NCBI GenBank assembly: GCA_038230215.1
Contig: JBBRNR010000001.1
Span: 186,001-250,000 of the forward strand
Direction of reading: 5' to 3'
DNA: 64,000 nt
Origin: DASVRZ01 sp038230215
GTDB lineage: Bacteria > Verrucomicrobiota > Verrucomicrobiia > Chthoniobacterales > DASVRZ01
In this document: positions 16,087-25,114 of the stretch, piece by piece
Numbering within the stretch: the stretch's first letter is position 1
Layout: every line of letters begins with the position of its first letter
The notes under the pieces: generated by a model
Databases searched by the model: none
Told to the model about the DNA's origin: nothing
What the model saw: only the letters and a program-made list of their open reading frames with translations
Made by a program: the position numbers and the translations under genes

Positions 16087-16395
16087 TTAGAGAGCCAGCC
16101 AGTCACGAATGCCCTGCTCGACAGGCATGATTTGCGCGGGCGACAAAAAACCGAGCCTCCGGATGGCTTGTTTAACAGGCAAAGTCGAGAGGCTTTGCAC
16201 CAGAAACGCGCCTGGCTTGAGGAAGGGGACCGGAATCGTTATTTCAAAAATAGAACCTCGCAAGGCCGTCGTATGCGAGACCACGGTCATCAGCAGCCGA
16301 TCTTCGTCGGTGCAAGGGATGCTCATTATCAATGCGGGTCTCACTTTTGCAGCCATTCCGAAATCGACCAGCCAAACCTCACCTCTCTGCGGCAT
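16087..16395 (-). CDS. MazF/PemK-family toxin (endoribonuclease)
   Basis: A 102-residue protein with the PemK/MazF layout: RGEVWLVDFG at the N-terminus, KVRPALIMSIP, TVVSHTTALRGS and LPVKQAIRRLGFLSPAQI. Family members cut mRNA at short sequences. The conserved Arg of the RP(A/C)L segment is present. It overlaps the upstream antitoxin by 17 bp and is followed after 3 nt by argH. Confidence 0.88.
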   Translation of the reverse strand: MPQRGEVWLVDFGMAAKVRPALIMSIPCTDEDRLLMTVVSHTTALRGSIFEITIPVPFLKPGAFLVQSLSTLPVKQAIRRLGFLSPAQIMPVEQGIRDWLAL

Positions 16396-16573
16396 CTTCC
16401 TCCTCGTCCAAGAAGGTCGCCATTATGGAGGCTGCAGAGATCATTTCCTCGTCCTGAGGCGCCTCGTAGTCGAAGCGGGCGGTTTTCTTGAGCACAATGG
16501 AACTAAACTCACGCTGATCCTCGGGCGGAAGATTTTCAAATTCTTGCAAAAGATGGGCGGTCGCCGTGCTCAT
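16379..16573 (-). CDS. Antitoxin of the MazF/PemK-like module
   Basis: A 64-residue acidic protein (rich in Glu/Asp at its C-terminus, DEEEDAAER). Its N-terminus HLLQEFENLPPEDQREFSS resembles the short helical antitoxins encoded before PemK-like toxins in environmental bacteria. The gene overlaps the toxin by 17 bp on the same strand. I identify it by position, size and acidity rather than by a DNA-binding fold. Confidence 0.75.
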   Translation of the reverse strand: MSTATAHLLQEFENLPPEDQREFSSIVLKKTARFDYEAPQDEEMISAASIMATFLDEEEDAAER

Positions 16574-16644
16574 GATTCAAGTTTCAGTTAAATAGAAACA
16601 AAGGCAAGCCTCCGCGCTCCGGATGTTGGGGGAAGTGAGCGGAG

Positions 16645-17112
16645 TTAGATCGGCATCAGGCGCTTCTGGCAACTCCCAACGCGTTGCAACTCGTCGCAGT
16701 GAGCTTCGATGCGGATCATTTTCGCCTCGGGCGAGAAGCCGAGTCGCTTGGTAATGCAGTCTTCCATGGTGTTGATGCCGATGTCTTCAAACTCCACAAT
16801 CCGGTCGCAATCGACGCAGATCAGGTGGTTGTGATGCGGGTGATCCACGAAATTCGGGTCGTAATATTTGAAGTCGCGTCCGAAATCCATTTCGCGAAGC
16901 ATCCCGCTCTGCACGAGGATGGGCAGCGTGCGATAGACGGTGGCGCGGGAAACGGATTTATCGAGCTGGCGCGCCATCAGGAGCAGATCCTCGGCGGTGT
17001 AATGTTCCTTGGTGGAAAAGGCCGCCGTGACGATGGCATCGCGCTGGGTGGTGCGACGAAAGCCTTTTTCCTTGAGGAAAGCCTCCATGCGTTCACGAGT
17101 CAGCGGGTCCAT
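16645..17112 (-). CDS. Fur-family metal/peroxide-responsive repressor
   Basis: A 155-residue regulator. The N-terminal winged helix includes GFRRTTQRDAIVTAAF and SVSRATVYRTLPILVQSGML. The metal site HPHHNHLICVDCDRI follows, with one CxxC pair, and a second Cys pair lies near the C-terminus. Whether it senses Fe, Zn or peroxide (PerR) cannot be decided here. The start at 17112 (MDPLTRERMEAFL) is set by homology and by a promoter whose -10 ends 7 nt upstream. It is divergent from ilvB. Confidence 0.9.
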   Translation of the reverse strand: MDPLTRERMEAFLKEKGFRRTTQRDAIVTAAFSTKEHYTAEDLLLMARQLDKSVSRATVYRTLPILVQSGMLREMDFGRDFKYYDPNFVDHPHHNHLICVDCDRIVEFEDIGINTMEDCITKRLGFSPEAKMIRIEAHCDELQRVGSCQKRLMPI

Positions 17113-17119
17113 GCTGGCG

Positions 17120-17147
17120 ACTATAAATTGGAGGCGGAATGAGTCAA
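17120..17147 (-). promoter_or_regulatory. fur promoter (leaderless)
   Basis: On the minus strand TTGACT (17147-17142), 16-bp spacer, TATAGT (17125-17120), then 7 nt to the ATG at 17112. The expected +1 is at or next to the A of the start codon. Confidence 0.6.
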
Positions 17148-17212
17148 CCACAGAGGCGTCGGCGCTGATTCGAGTTAGATGGTAATGTTGGAAAAAGCAG
17201 AGACCTTTCAGC

Positions 17213-17241
17213 TTGTCGGAGACGGGTTTTCGGGCTAAATA
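17213..17241 (+). promoter_or_regulatory. ilvB promoter
   Basis: TTGTCG (17213-17218), 17-bp spacer, TAAATA (17236-17241); the ATG is 22 nt further on, leaving a leader of about 15 nt. There is no room for a transcription attenuator. Confidence 0.5.
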
Positions 17242-17263
17242 CTTGGCCCTTTCCCGAAATCCT

Positions 17264-19078
17264 ATGAGCACCACACCCGCCGCCGACATTATTCATTCCA
17301 TCAGCATTGCCGCCGAGCGCGGGGAAGTGATGAACGGGGCGGAAATCCTCGTTGCCTGCATGGAACGCGAGGGCGTCGATACGATTTTTGCCTATCCAGG
17401 CGGCGCTTCCATGCCGATCCATCAAGCGCTGACGAAATCGACCAAGATTCGCACGTTACTCCCGCGTCACGAGCAGGGCGGCGTATTTGCGGCGGGCGGT
17501 TATGCACGGGCTACGGGTCGAGCGGGCGTCTGCATGGCGACCTCGGGACCGGGCGCAACCAATTTAGTGACTGGCATCGCGGACGCCTTCATGGATTCCA
17601 TTCCGCTGGTGGCAATCACGGGTCAGGTGCCGCAGGCAATGATCGGGCGCGGGGCGTTTCAGGAGACGGACGTCTTCGGAATGACGCTGCCCATCGTGAA
17701 ACACAATTACCTCGTATGGGACGTGAACGAGATTCCGCGGATTGTGAAAGAGGCGTTTTACATTGCGCAATCGGGTCGTCCGGGTCCGGTTCTGATCGAC
17801 GTTCCGAAGAATATCCAGAACGCCCGCACCCAGCCTATTTTCTCGGTCAATATCGACCTTCGCGGTTACCATCCCACGCCGAAAGCCGACGATGTGGCGC
17901 TGAATGAGGTCATCGGCATGATCGCGGCGGCCAAGCACCCGATGATTTATTGCGGTGGCGGCATTATTTCGGGCGAAGCGTCCGCGGAGTTGCTGGAGTT
18001 TGTCGAGCGTTCGCAGATCCCGGTGGCGACGACTTTGATGGGTATCGGCGGTTTCCCCGAAACGCATGAGCTTTCGTTGAAATGGCTGGGCATGCACGGG
18101 ACAGTTTATGCGAACAACGCGGTGAACGAGGCCGATCTGCTGCTGGCGATTGGCGTGCGTTTCGACGACCGCGTCACCGGCAAGATCGAGACCTTTGCCG
18201 AGCACGGAACGATTGTTCACATCGACATCGACAACTCGGAGATCAACAAGAACAAGGTCGTGCGCCTGCCGATTCTGAGCGACGTGAAGTATGCCCTAAC
18301 TCGACTGAACGAGTTGCTGGCCAAGAGCGGCCGCGAGCGGGTAAAAACTGGTTTCAACGCATTCCCCGACTGGTATGTGCAGATCGACGCGTGGCGGAAA
18401 GAATTTCCGTTTTGCTTCAAGGACACCGAGGAAGTCATCCAGCCGCAGTATCCGATCCAACTCCTTTGCGAAATGACCAAAGGCGAGGCGATCATCACCA
18501 CTGGCGTGGGTCAGCATCAGATGTGGGCCGCGCAACATTACGATTACGACCGGCCTCGGACTTTAATCACCTCGGCGGGTCTCGGCACGATGGGATTCGG
18601 CCTGCCTGCCGCCATCGGAGCGAAAGTCGCGTTTCCCGACAAGGAAGTCATCGACATCGACGGCGATGGCTCGTTTCTGATGAACGTCCAGGAGCTGGCT
18701 CTGGCTCATATCGAGAAAATCGCCGCGAAAGTCATCATTCTGAATAACCAGTATCTCGGCATGGTCGTGCAATGGGAGGACCGTTTTTACAAGAGCAATC
18801 GCGGCCACACTTTCCTCGGCGACCCGGAGGACTTGGAGCGCATTTACCCCGATTACCCGACGATGTGCGCCGGTTTTGGAGTCACCTGCGAACGTGTTTT
18901 GCACAAAAAAGATCTACGCGCCGCGATTCAGCGGATGCTGGACTCGAAGGAATGTTACGTCCTCGATGTGATGGTTCCTTACACCGAACACGTCCTGCCA
19001 ATGATTCCGAGCGGTGGCAGCTACAAAGACGTCATCACCGAAGGCCGCGACACGTTGCAGGCCGGCTCTGGGTTGTAA
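17264..19078 (+). CDS. ilvB: Acetolactate synthase large subunit (biosynthetic)
   Basis: A 604-residue thiamine-diphosphate enzyme forming acetolactate or acetohydroxybutyrate, the first common step of branched-chain amino-acid synthesis. Visible: TIFAYPGGASMPIHQAL with PRHEQGG (catalytic Glu), ATSGPGATNLVTGIADA, the FAD domain (VRFDDRVTGK) and the ThDP motif IDIDGDGSFLMNVQELA ... NNQYLGMV. The start MSTTPAADIIHS at 17264 follows a good promoter; a 17-codon extension would overlap it. No ilvH/ilvN small subunit lies next to it. Confidence 0.95.
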   Translation: MSTTPAADIIHSISIAAERGEVMNGAEILVACMEREGVDTIFAYPGGASMPIHQALTKSTKIRTLLPRHEQGGVFAAGGYARATGRAGVCMATSGPGATNLVTGIADAFMDSIPLVAITGQVPQAMIGRGAFQETDVFGMTLPIVKHNYLVWDVNEIPRIVKEAFYIAQSGRPGPVLIDVPKNIQNARTQPIFSVNIDLRGYHPTPKADDVALNEVIGMIAAAKHPMIYCGGGIISGEASAELLEFVERSQIPVATTLMGIGGFPETHELSLKWLGMHGTVYANNAVNEADLLLAIGVRFDDRVTGKIETFAEHGTIVHIDIDNSEINKNKVVRLPILSDVKYALTRLNELLAKSGRERVKTGFNAFPDWYVQIDAWRKEFPFCFKDTEEVIQPQYPIQLLCEMTKGEAIITTGVGQHQMWAAQHYDYDRPRTLITSAGLGTMGFGLPAAIGAKVAFPDKEVIDIDGDGSFLMNVQELALAHIEKIAAKVIILNNQYLGMVVQWEDRFYKSNRGHTFLGDPEDLERIYPDYPTMCAGFGVTCERVLHKKDLRAAIQRMLDSKECYVLDVMVPYTEHVLPMIPSGGSYKDVITEGRDTLQAGSGL

Positions 19079-19153
19079 ACAAGCCCGTGCGCCGGTTGTC
19101 TGTCGGCAGCCTTCGTCATTGAAATGGAAGTCGCTTCTGTATTGAATCCGGCG

Positions 19154-19807
19154 ATGAGTTTGAAACGCGTCATCGAAGCGCTCCTTTTCGCTTCCCAGAA
19201 ACCGTTGCTGCCCAAGGAAATCGTGGCAGCCTTGCGCGGAGCGACCGATTTTTCGGACGAGCCCGAGGTGATGGAACTCGCGAAAACCAAGGAGGCCGAG
19301 GCCGCCATCGCGCTAAACGAACTCAAGTCCGACTATCTCCACATGGGACATTCGTTCCAGCTCGTCGAGCAGGTCAACGGCTGGCAGCTCACCACGCAGC
19401 CGACCTTCGCCGTCTGGGTGCGGCAGTTGTTCCCCGAGGGAAAACCATCGCGCCTTAGCCCGCCTGCGTTGGAAACTTTGGCCATCATCGCCTATCGGCA
19501 GCCGATCATGAAGGCAGACATCGAGGCGGTGCGCGGCGTCGCAGTCGATGGCATGATCCAGAAACTTTTAGAGGCGGGTTTGATTAAAATCGCCGGACGC
19601 GCCGACGTGCCGGGCCGCCCCTTGCTCTACGAAAGCACGCAGTTTTTCCTCGAGCATTTCGGTTTGAAAACATTGGACGAACTCCCGAACTCGACTGAGC
19701 TGCGCCACATCAAACTCCCCACCGCGCCGCTGCCGACCGCGCCGCAGGCTGAGCAGCTTCCGCTCGCGCCAATCGAATCCAACTCCGATCTCTCCCCCAC
19801 CCCATGA
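19154..19807 (+). CDS. scpB: Segregation and condensation protein B
   Basis: A 217-residue kleisin-associated winged-helix protein of the SMC-ScpA-ScpB condensin. It starts MSLKRVIEALLFASQKPLLP (family start) and holds the conserved ALETLAIIAYRQPIMKADIE followed by VRGVAVDGMIQKLLEAGLI. A Pro-rich tail of about 35 residues follows. An ATG 10 codons upstream (19124) is an alternative. Its last 4 bp overlap pheA. The neighbouring ilvB is on the same strand. scpA is not in the window. Confidence 0.9.
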   Translation: MSLKRVIEALLFASQKPLLPKEIVAALRGATDFSDEPEVMELAKTKEAEAAIALNELKSDYLHMGHSFQLVEQVNGWQLTTQPTFAVWVRQLFPEGKPSRLSPPALETLAIIAYRQPIMKADIEAVRGVAVDGMIQKLLEAGLIKIAGRADVPGRPLLYESTQFFLEHFGLKTLDELPNSTELRHIKLPTAPLPTAPQAEQLPLAPIESNSDLSPTP

Positions 19808-20886
19808 GCCTCGAACCCATTCGCCAAAAGATCGATTCGCTCGATTCCCAGATCATCGCCCTCCTCAACCAGCGCGCCGATCTAGTCCATGAAGTCGGCG
19901 AAACCAAACGCGCGCAAAACCTCTCCATCTACGCCCCTGAACGCGAGGAATCTCTCCTCCAAAAACTCGTCGCCATGTCCGGGGCAATCCCGAACAGTCG
20001 GCTCGACGCCAAGGCGATTCGCGCCATTTACCGAGAGATCATGTCGGCCTCGCTCGCCCTCGAAAAAGACCTCGCCATCGCTTATCTCGGACCCGAGGCG
20101 ACTTGGACCCACCAAGCGGCTCGCAGTCGATTTGGAGCCAGCGTGCGCTACGTTGCGCAGACGAATATCAGCGACGTTTTTACCCAAGTCGCCCGTGGCC
20201 AGGCCGATTACGGCGTTGTTCCCATCGAAAACTCCACCGAGGGCGCGGTCAATTACACCCTCGACGCCTTCATGGACAGTGAGCTGCGCATCTGCGCGCA
20301 GATTCTTCTCAAGATCGAAAACAACCTCATCGCCAAAATCCCGCGCGAGAACATCCAAAAAATTTACTCGCACCCGCAAGTCTTCGGCCAATGCCGCGTC
20401 TGGCTGGAGCGCCACATGCACGGCATCGACCTCATCGAAGTCAGCAGTACCACCCGCGCAGCCGAGCTCGCCGCCTCCGAGCCCCATGCCGCCGCGCTCG
20501 CCGGACGCATGGCCGCTGAGGTGTATGGGTTGAACATCCTCGAGGCTGGCGTGCAGGACAACCCGAACAACACCACGCGCTTCCTCGTCATCAGCCCGGT
20601 GACCTGCCCGCCGACGGGAAATGATAAAACGTCGCTCATGTTTTGCGTGCGCGATCGCTCCGGGGCGTTGTTCTCGGCTCTGGAGCCCTTTAATCGGTTG
20701 CAAATCAGCCTCAGCAAAATCGTCAGCCGTCCGTCGAAACGCAAGGCGTGGGAATATTTCTTTTTCGTCGATCTGGACGGACATCACGCCGATCCGGCGG
20801 TTGCGCAGGCCATTGAGGAATTGGAGGCACACTGCAGTTTCGTAAAAATCCTCGGGAGCTATCCCAAGACCGAGCTGACTGTCTAA
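19804..20886 (+). CDS. pheA: Bifunctional chorismate mutase / prephenate dehydratase (P-protein)
   Basis: A 360-residue enzyme for two steps of phenylalanine synthesis. Residues 1-90 are an AroQ-type chorismate mutase (IRQKIDSLDSQIIALLNQRA ... YAPEREESLL). Residues 92-270 are the dehydratase (AYLGPEATWTHQAARSRFGA, VPIENSTEGAVNYTLDAF, and NNTTRFLVI with the catalytic Thr). The C-terminal ACT domain follows, with KTSLMFCVRDRSGALFSALE. It overlaps scpB by ATGA. Confidence 0.95.
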   Translation: MSLEPIRQKIDSLDSQIIALLNQRADLVHEVGETKRAQNLSIYAPEREESLLQKLVAMSGAIPNSRLDAKAIRAIYREIMSASLALEKDLAIAYLGPEATWTHQAARSRFGASVRYVAQTNISDVFTQVARGQADYGVVPIENSTEGAVNYTLDAFMDSELRICAQILLKIENNLIAKIPRENIQKIYSHPQVFGQCRVWLERHMHGIDLIEVSSTTRAAELAASEPHAAALAGRMAAEVYGLNILEAGVQDNPNNTTRFLVISPVTCPPTGNDKTSLMFCVRDRSGALFSALEPFNRLQISLSKIVSRPSKRKAWEYFFFVDLDGHHADPAVAQAIEELEAHCSFVKILGSYPKTELTV

Positions 20887-20922
20887 GCACCCAACTTCGG
20901 CGACCGCACCGATGGATGTCTT

Positions 20923-20948
20923 CGGGAGCGCACGCGTCTCGCGTGTTC
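20923..20948. repeat. REP-like repeat copy 3 (half element)
   Basis: CGGGAGCGCACGCGTCTCGC + GTGTTC matches one arm of the palindrome at 12043. No second arm is found within 100 bp. It lies between pheA and the GH57 gene. Confidence 0.7.
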
Positions 20949-21042
20949 TGAAAACGGACACGATGTGACGTTTGTGACATTCCTGACTTATCCTGTTTTC
21001 TTGATTCCCTGATTCCTGCTTTCAGCTTAATGGTGTCGCCGT

Positions 21043-22662
21043 ATGCCGACCGACCGCCAAGGACATCTCGCCCTGATTCTGCATGCTCATCTACCCTTCG
21101 TGCGGCATCCAGAGCATGTGGATTTTCTCGAGGAAGACTGGCTCTATGAGGCGATTTCGGAGACGTATCTGCCGCTGTTGAAGCTGTTTCACGGGCTGGA
21201 GGCGGATGGGATTCGCTTCCGCTTGACGATGTCGCTCACGCCGACGCTCTGCGCGATGCTGCGCGATCCGTTGCTGCAATCGCGTTACATCCGTCACATC
21301 GAGCGGCTGATCGTTCTGGCTCGACAGGAAACCTATCGCACGATTGCCGAGCCGCTGATGCATGAGCAGGCGGAGCGTTATCACGCGCATTTTGTGGAGT
21401 GCCGCGAGCTGTTTCTGAAATGGGATTGCGATTTGGTGCGGCAGTTTGCCGGGCTGCAGGACCGGGGTTCCATTGAAATCATTACTTGCGCGGCAACGCA
21501 CGGGTTTTTGCCGCTGATGCATTCCTATCCCGAAGCGGTGCGGGCGCAGATTCTGATCGCGCGCGACTCGTATCGTGAGTGTTTCGGACGCGACCCGCGC
21601 GGCATCTGGCTGCCGGAGTGCGGTTACATTCAAGGCATCGAGCAGGTGCTGCAAGAGGCGAACATCCGCTGGTTTGTGATCGATTCACACGGGCTGATGT
21701 TTGGCCAACCGCGTCCGCGTTATGCGATTTATTCGCCGTGCTACACCCCGGCGGGTCCGGCGGTACTGGCGCGGGATCGTGATTCGTCCCGACAAGTCTG
21801 GAGCGCGGAGGAGGGCTATCCCGGCGACCCGGCATACCGGGATTTCTACCGCGACATCGGGCACGATCTGTCGCTGGATTATTTGCGCCCTTACCTGCCA
21901 GTGGACGGCCAGCGCAAGAATACGGGTATCAAATATCACCGCATCACCGGGAGCACATCGCACAAGGATCTGTATCATCGCGACTGGGCGATGGCGGCGG
22001 CGGATGCGCACGCGGGAGATTTCCTACAGCACCGCATCGCGCAGTTTGAGAAGCTGCTGGCGGGGACGAATATCGACCCGATCGTGGTGGCGCCGTTCGA
22101 CGCAGAGTTGTTTGGTCACTGGTGGCACGAGGGTCCGGAGTTTTTGAATTTGTTTCTGCGCAAGGCGGCGTGCGATCAGGAGGTGTTCGAGCTGACGACG
22201 CCGGAGCATTATCTGGAGAATCATTCGACGCAGCAGATGATCATTCCCTCGGCGTCGAGCTGGGGGCACAAGGGTTATTGGGAGGTCTGGCTCGACCAGA
22301 GCAACGCCTGGATTTACCCGCACCTACACGTCGCGGCAGAGCGAATGATCGAGGCGGCGACCGAGCATTTCGGCGAAACGGATGAACTTAAGAATCGCGT
22401 GCTCAGCCAGATGGCCCGTGAGCTTCTCCTCGCGCAAAGCAGCGACTGGGCGTTCCTCATGAAGACCGGCACGGCGAATGAATATGCCAGCAAGCGGACG
22501 AAGGATCATGTGCTGCGCTTCACGCGGCTTCACGAGCAGATGCAGACTGGAAAGATCGACGAGGCGTTTCTGGTTTTCTGCGAGGAGCGCGACAATCTTT
22601 TTCCCAAGATCGACTGGCGGCACTACGCACGGCGGGTGCTGGAAAAAACCCAGACGGCTTGA
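21043..22662 (+). CDS. GH57 family 1,4-alpha-glucan branching enzyme (DUF1957 type)
   Basis: A 539-residue GH57 enzyme. The conserved regions read HLALILHAHLPFVRHPE, the nucleophile motif GIWLPECGYIQGIE (Glu) and PFDAELFGHWWHEGPEFLNL (acid/base Asp). A C-terminal helical domain of the branching-enzyme subfamily (DUF1957) follows, with STQQMIIPSASSWGHKGYWE. It would introduce alpha-1,6 branches into glycogen-like glucan in the cytoplasm. It appears monocistronic. The two tRNAs downstream are on the opposite strand. Confidence 0.92.
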   Translation: MPTDRQGHLALILHAHLPFVRHPEHVDFLEEDWLYEAISETYLPLLKLFHGLEADGIRFRLTMSLTPTLCAMLRDPLLQSRYIRHIERLIVLARQETYRTIAEPLMHEQAERYHAHFVECRELFLKWDCDLVRQFAGLQDRGSIEIITCAATHGFLPLMHSYPEAVRAQILIARDSYRECFGRDPRGIWLPECGYIQGIEQVLQEANIRWFVIDSHGLMFGQPRPRYAIYSPCYTPAGPAVLARDRDSSRQVWSAEEGYPGDPAYRDFYRDIGHDLSLDYLRPYLPVDGQRKNTGIKYHRITGSTSHKDLYHRDWAMAAADAHAGDFLQHRIAQFEKLLAGTNIDPIVVAPFDAELFGHWWHEGPEFLNLFLRKAACDQEVFELTTPEHYLENHSTQQMIIPSASSWGHKGYWEVWLDQSNAWIYPHLHVAAERMIEAATEHFGETDELKNRVLSQMARELLLAQSSDWAFLMKTGTANEYASKRTKDHVLRFTRLHEQMQTGKIDEAFLVFCEERDNLFPKIDWRHYARRVLEKTQTA

Positions 22663-22702
22663 CGCGGCCCGGTTTCGTGGATGGAATCGCCGCCATGAAA
22701 AC

Positions 22703-22777
22703 TGGAGGCGGGGGGGGGAATCGAACCCCCGAATAGGGCTTTTGCAGAGCCCTGCCTTACCACTTGGCTACCCCGCC
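22703..22777 (-). tRNA. tRNA-Cys (GCA), CCA encoded
   Basis: The minus-strand cloverleaf has acceptor GGCGGGG/CCCCGCC, anticodon loop CTGCAAA with GCA, T arm GGGGG-TTCGATT-CCCCC, discriminator T, and an encoded CCA end at 22705-22703. A run of nine C spans the T stem and acceptor stem. Confidence 0.95.
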
Positions 22778-22802
22778 AGATGATCCGGCAACTTAAAAAA
22801 AA

Positions 22803-22875
22803 TAGCGCATACGGGACTCGAACCCGTCCACCAGCCTTGAGAGGGCTGTGACCTAACCGACTAGTCGAATGCGCC
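22803..22875 (-). tRNA. tRNA-Glu (CTC)
   Basis: The minus-strand cloverleaf has acceptor GGCGCAT/ATGCGCT (G1-U72 wobble), anticodon stem CAGCC/GGCTG with loop CTCTCAA (anticodon CTC), and T arm CGGGTTCGAGTCCCG. CCA is not encoded. It lies 25 bp upstream of tRNA-Cys, so the pair is probably co-transcribed. The rest of the 22663-22965 gap holds nothing I recognise. Confidence 0.93.
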
Positions 22876-22965
22876 GTTTGGTGGGTTGTAGAATAATCGC
22901 GAAAATCGGAATGACAAGCGGCAAACCATCGCCTCATAGCGATGAAACTCGAATCAGAAAAAGGA

Positions 22966-23583
22966 TCAGTTTTCCAACGACGGCTGGAGATCTGAGCGCT
23001 CGCCCGTCGGAGCCTTGGCCGCCTCGTCTGTGGTGTCGTCGGCTTTGGCCTCGACCACGACAGAGGGCTTCACGGGAGCCTGGTAGTCGGGCTCAGTGCG
23101 CCTGCGGGAGAGGCGGTTTTGCTGGGCGAAGGACCACACTTGGGCCTGTTCCTTGAGAGCGGGCGTGGTCTGAATGATGTGCGTCTCGATGGCGTGATAA
23201 TACTCACGGAGCACGGCGCGTTTCTCGCGTTCCGTCGGCGCCGCAAATGCCCGGAGCTTAATGTCGGCGAGGGTAAAATTTTCCTCGGCCTCGGTTTTGG
23301 CGGATCGAAAAGCCTCGGCAAGTTTGCGCCTCTCATCCACGGTCGGGCCGCTCGGTGGTATGATGCCGCTCGAAGGTAAGGGTTGCACGGACATTCCGCT
23401 CAGATCCGGAGCCGGCTCGGGCGTGGGCGTGCTGAGGAGCGGCTCCTCGGGCAGGACGGATTGCTCGGTTGCCTCCTGCGTGGTCGAACTGTTGCTGGTA
23501 TCGTCCTTCGGCTTCGGGCTGATGGCCTGGGCCAGAGTCAGCGCGCCACAACAGGCGACGAGGGCAATAGTGGGAATCTTCAC
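22966..23583 (-). CDS. Exported hypothetical protein, Pro/Thr-rich
   Basis: A protein of about 205 residues with a signal peptide (KIPTIALVACCGALTLAQA), a Ser/Thr/Pro-rich stretch, and a helical part (residues about 85-165) with DERRKLAEAFRSAKTEAEEN and KRAVLREYYHAIETHIIQTT. I recognise no family. I use the GTG at 23583 because it gives a canonical signal peptide. An ATG 14 codons upstream (23625) is possible but adds odd residues. It is divergent from pabB. Confidence 0.6.
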   Translation of the reverse strand: MKIPTIALVACCGALTLAQAISPKPKDDTSNSSTTQEATEQSVLPEEPLLSTPTPEPAPDLSGMSVQPLPSSGIIPPSGPTVDERRKLAEAFRSAKTEAEENFTLADIKLRAFAAPTEREKRAVLREYYHAIETHIIQTTPALKEQAQVWSFAQQNRLSRRRTEPDYQAPVKPSVVVEAKADDTTDEAAKAPTGERSDLQPSLEN

Positions 23584-23660
23584 GAGCCCAAGGTAACAAA
23601 TTCGCGCCGTTTGCAAAGAATGCATTTGCACCCATTTCCGCCCGCTGCCAAAACTCCCGC

Positions 23661-24878
23661 ATGGCGACGCACACAGCCTCCTTCCTTCCGCTGGCGCTGG
23701 ACCTCACGCCGTGGGAAGTGGCCGCCGGGCTGCGCACTTGCGCGGGGTTCGTCTTTCTGGATTCCGTGACTGCTGAGGCGGGTCAAATCTCCCTCATCGG
23801 AGTGGAACCCGGCTGTGTTTTGGAAGGAACGGATTTTTCCAAGTTGGAGAGGGCAGTCGCCCAACGCCAGTGCGTCACATCGGACCAGGGCTGTCCCGTG
23901 GGAGCGGCGATCGGGTTTGTCAGCTATGAGGGAAAATTTTGTTTCGGCTTCTACGACGATTTGCTGGTTTATGATCACGGCCAGCAGCGTTGGTTGGGCA
24001 GCGAGCGGCTCGTGGAAAAAATAGCCGCGCCAGTCGAGTTTCATTCCGATGTAAAACCACAGTTCCGCTCCTCCATTTCCGGCGACGAATATTGCCGGCA
24101 AGTCGCCCGGGCGAAGGACTGGATCGCAGCGGGCGACATTTATCAGGTGAATGTCACCCACGAGTTTCAGGCAAACTGGTCGGGCGAGGGTTTTGCGTTG
24201 TTCGAGGCACTTCGGCACTATTCGCCCGCCCCGTATTCGGCGTTTCTCGACTTGCAGGGAACCCAGATCATTTCCTCCTCTCCCGAGTTGTTTCTGAAAA
24301 TGAGCGGGCGCCACATCGCCACGCGTCCGATCAAGGGCACCCGGCCCCGCGCCTCCGATCAGGAGCGCGATGAGTTGGCGGCTTACGAACTGATCACGTC
24401 GCCGAAGGAAGTGTCGGAGCTGATCATGATTACTGACTTGGAACGCAACGATCTCGGGCAAATTTGCGAGTATGGCAGCGTGCGAGTGACGGAGCTTTTG
24501 AAATTGGAACGCTACGAGCAGGTTTTCCATCTGGTCTCGACGGTCGAAGGCGAGTTGCGGTCGAATGTCAGCCACGTAACCGCGCTGGCGACGTGCTTTC
24601 CCGGCGGCTCGATCACCGGCGCGCCGAAACATCGGGCGCGGGAAATCATTGCCGAGCTGGAGCAGCGCGAGCGCGGCATTTACACGGGGGCGATCGGGTA
24701 TTTTGGCTACAATGGCGAGAGCCAGTTCAGCATCGCCATCCGGACGATTTGCAAGGAAGGCGACGATCTTCGTTTCGCCGTCGGCGCCGGCATTGTGGCC
24801 GACTCCGATCCGGTTCGCGAATATCAGGAAACGCTGGATAAAGCAGCGGGCATCCTGCTGGCGGCGAGTCGAGTTTGA
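23661..24878 (+). CDS. pabB: Aminodeoxychorismate synthase component I
   Basis: A 405-residue chorismate-utilising enzyme of folate biosynthesis. The PIKGTRPR motif, with Lys rather than the Ala/Ser of TrpE, is typical of PabB. Other markers are AGDIYQVNVTHEF, SSSPELFLKM, ITDLERNDLGQICEYGSVRV, and CFPGGSITGAPKHRAREIIA with IYTGAIGYFGYNGESQFSIA. It lacks a fused PabA or PabC domain. The 236-bp gap before parA holds no convincing gene. Confidence 0.92.
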   Translation: MATHTASFLPLALDLTPWEVAAGLRTCAGFVFLDSVTAEAGQISLIGVEPGCVLEGTDFSKLERAVAQRQCVTSDQGCPVGAAIGFVSYEGKFCFGFYDDLLVYDHGQQRWLGSERLVEKIAAPVEFHSDVKPQFRSSISGDEYCRQVARAKDWIAAGDIYQVNVTHEFQANWSGEGFALFEALRHYSPAPYSAFLDLQGTQIISSSPELFLKMSGRHIATRPIKGTRPRASDQERDELAAYELITSPKEVSELIMITDLERNDLGQICEYGSVRVTELLKLERYEQVFHLVSTVEGELRSNVSHVTALATCFPGGSITGAPKHRAREIIAELEQRERGIYTGAIGYFGYNGESQFSIAIRTICKEGDDLRFAVGAGIVADSDPVREYQETLDKAAGILLAASRV

Positions 24879-25114
24879 GCGTTATCCAGGCCATCGCACG
24901 GCTTCCTTCCGGATTTGATCTCCGCCGCACCGATGTCGAACGGTAGCACGGTAGCCTCGACGAGCGTCCAGAAAAGGAACGCGCGCCAGAGCCAACGATG
25001 CAGCGTTTCCGTTCTCATCGAGCGCGATTTTCCATCCGCGCCTCTATACAGAAGCAGGACGGCGGAGAAATAGGTTTGTCGCGGCGCGGGAACTGCGGTT
25101 TACTCGCCGACCGC

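Noticed and set aside
24824..25018. Minus-strand 64-codon ORF between pabB and parA
   Set aside because: It overlaps the pabB 3' end by about 55 bp and lacks a recognisable domain or ribosome site. Its hydrophobic start is suggestive but not enough.
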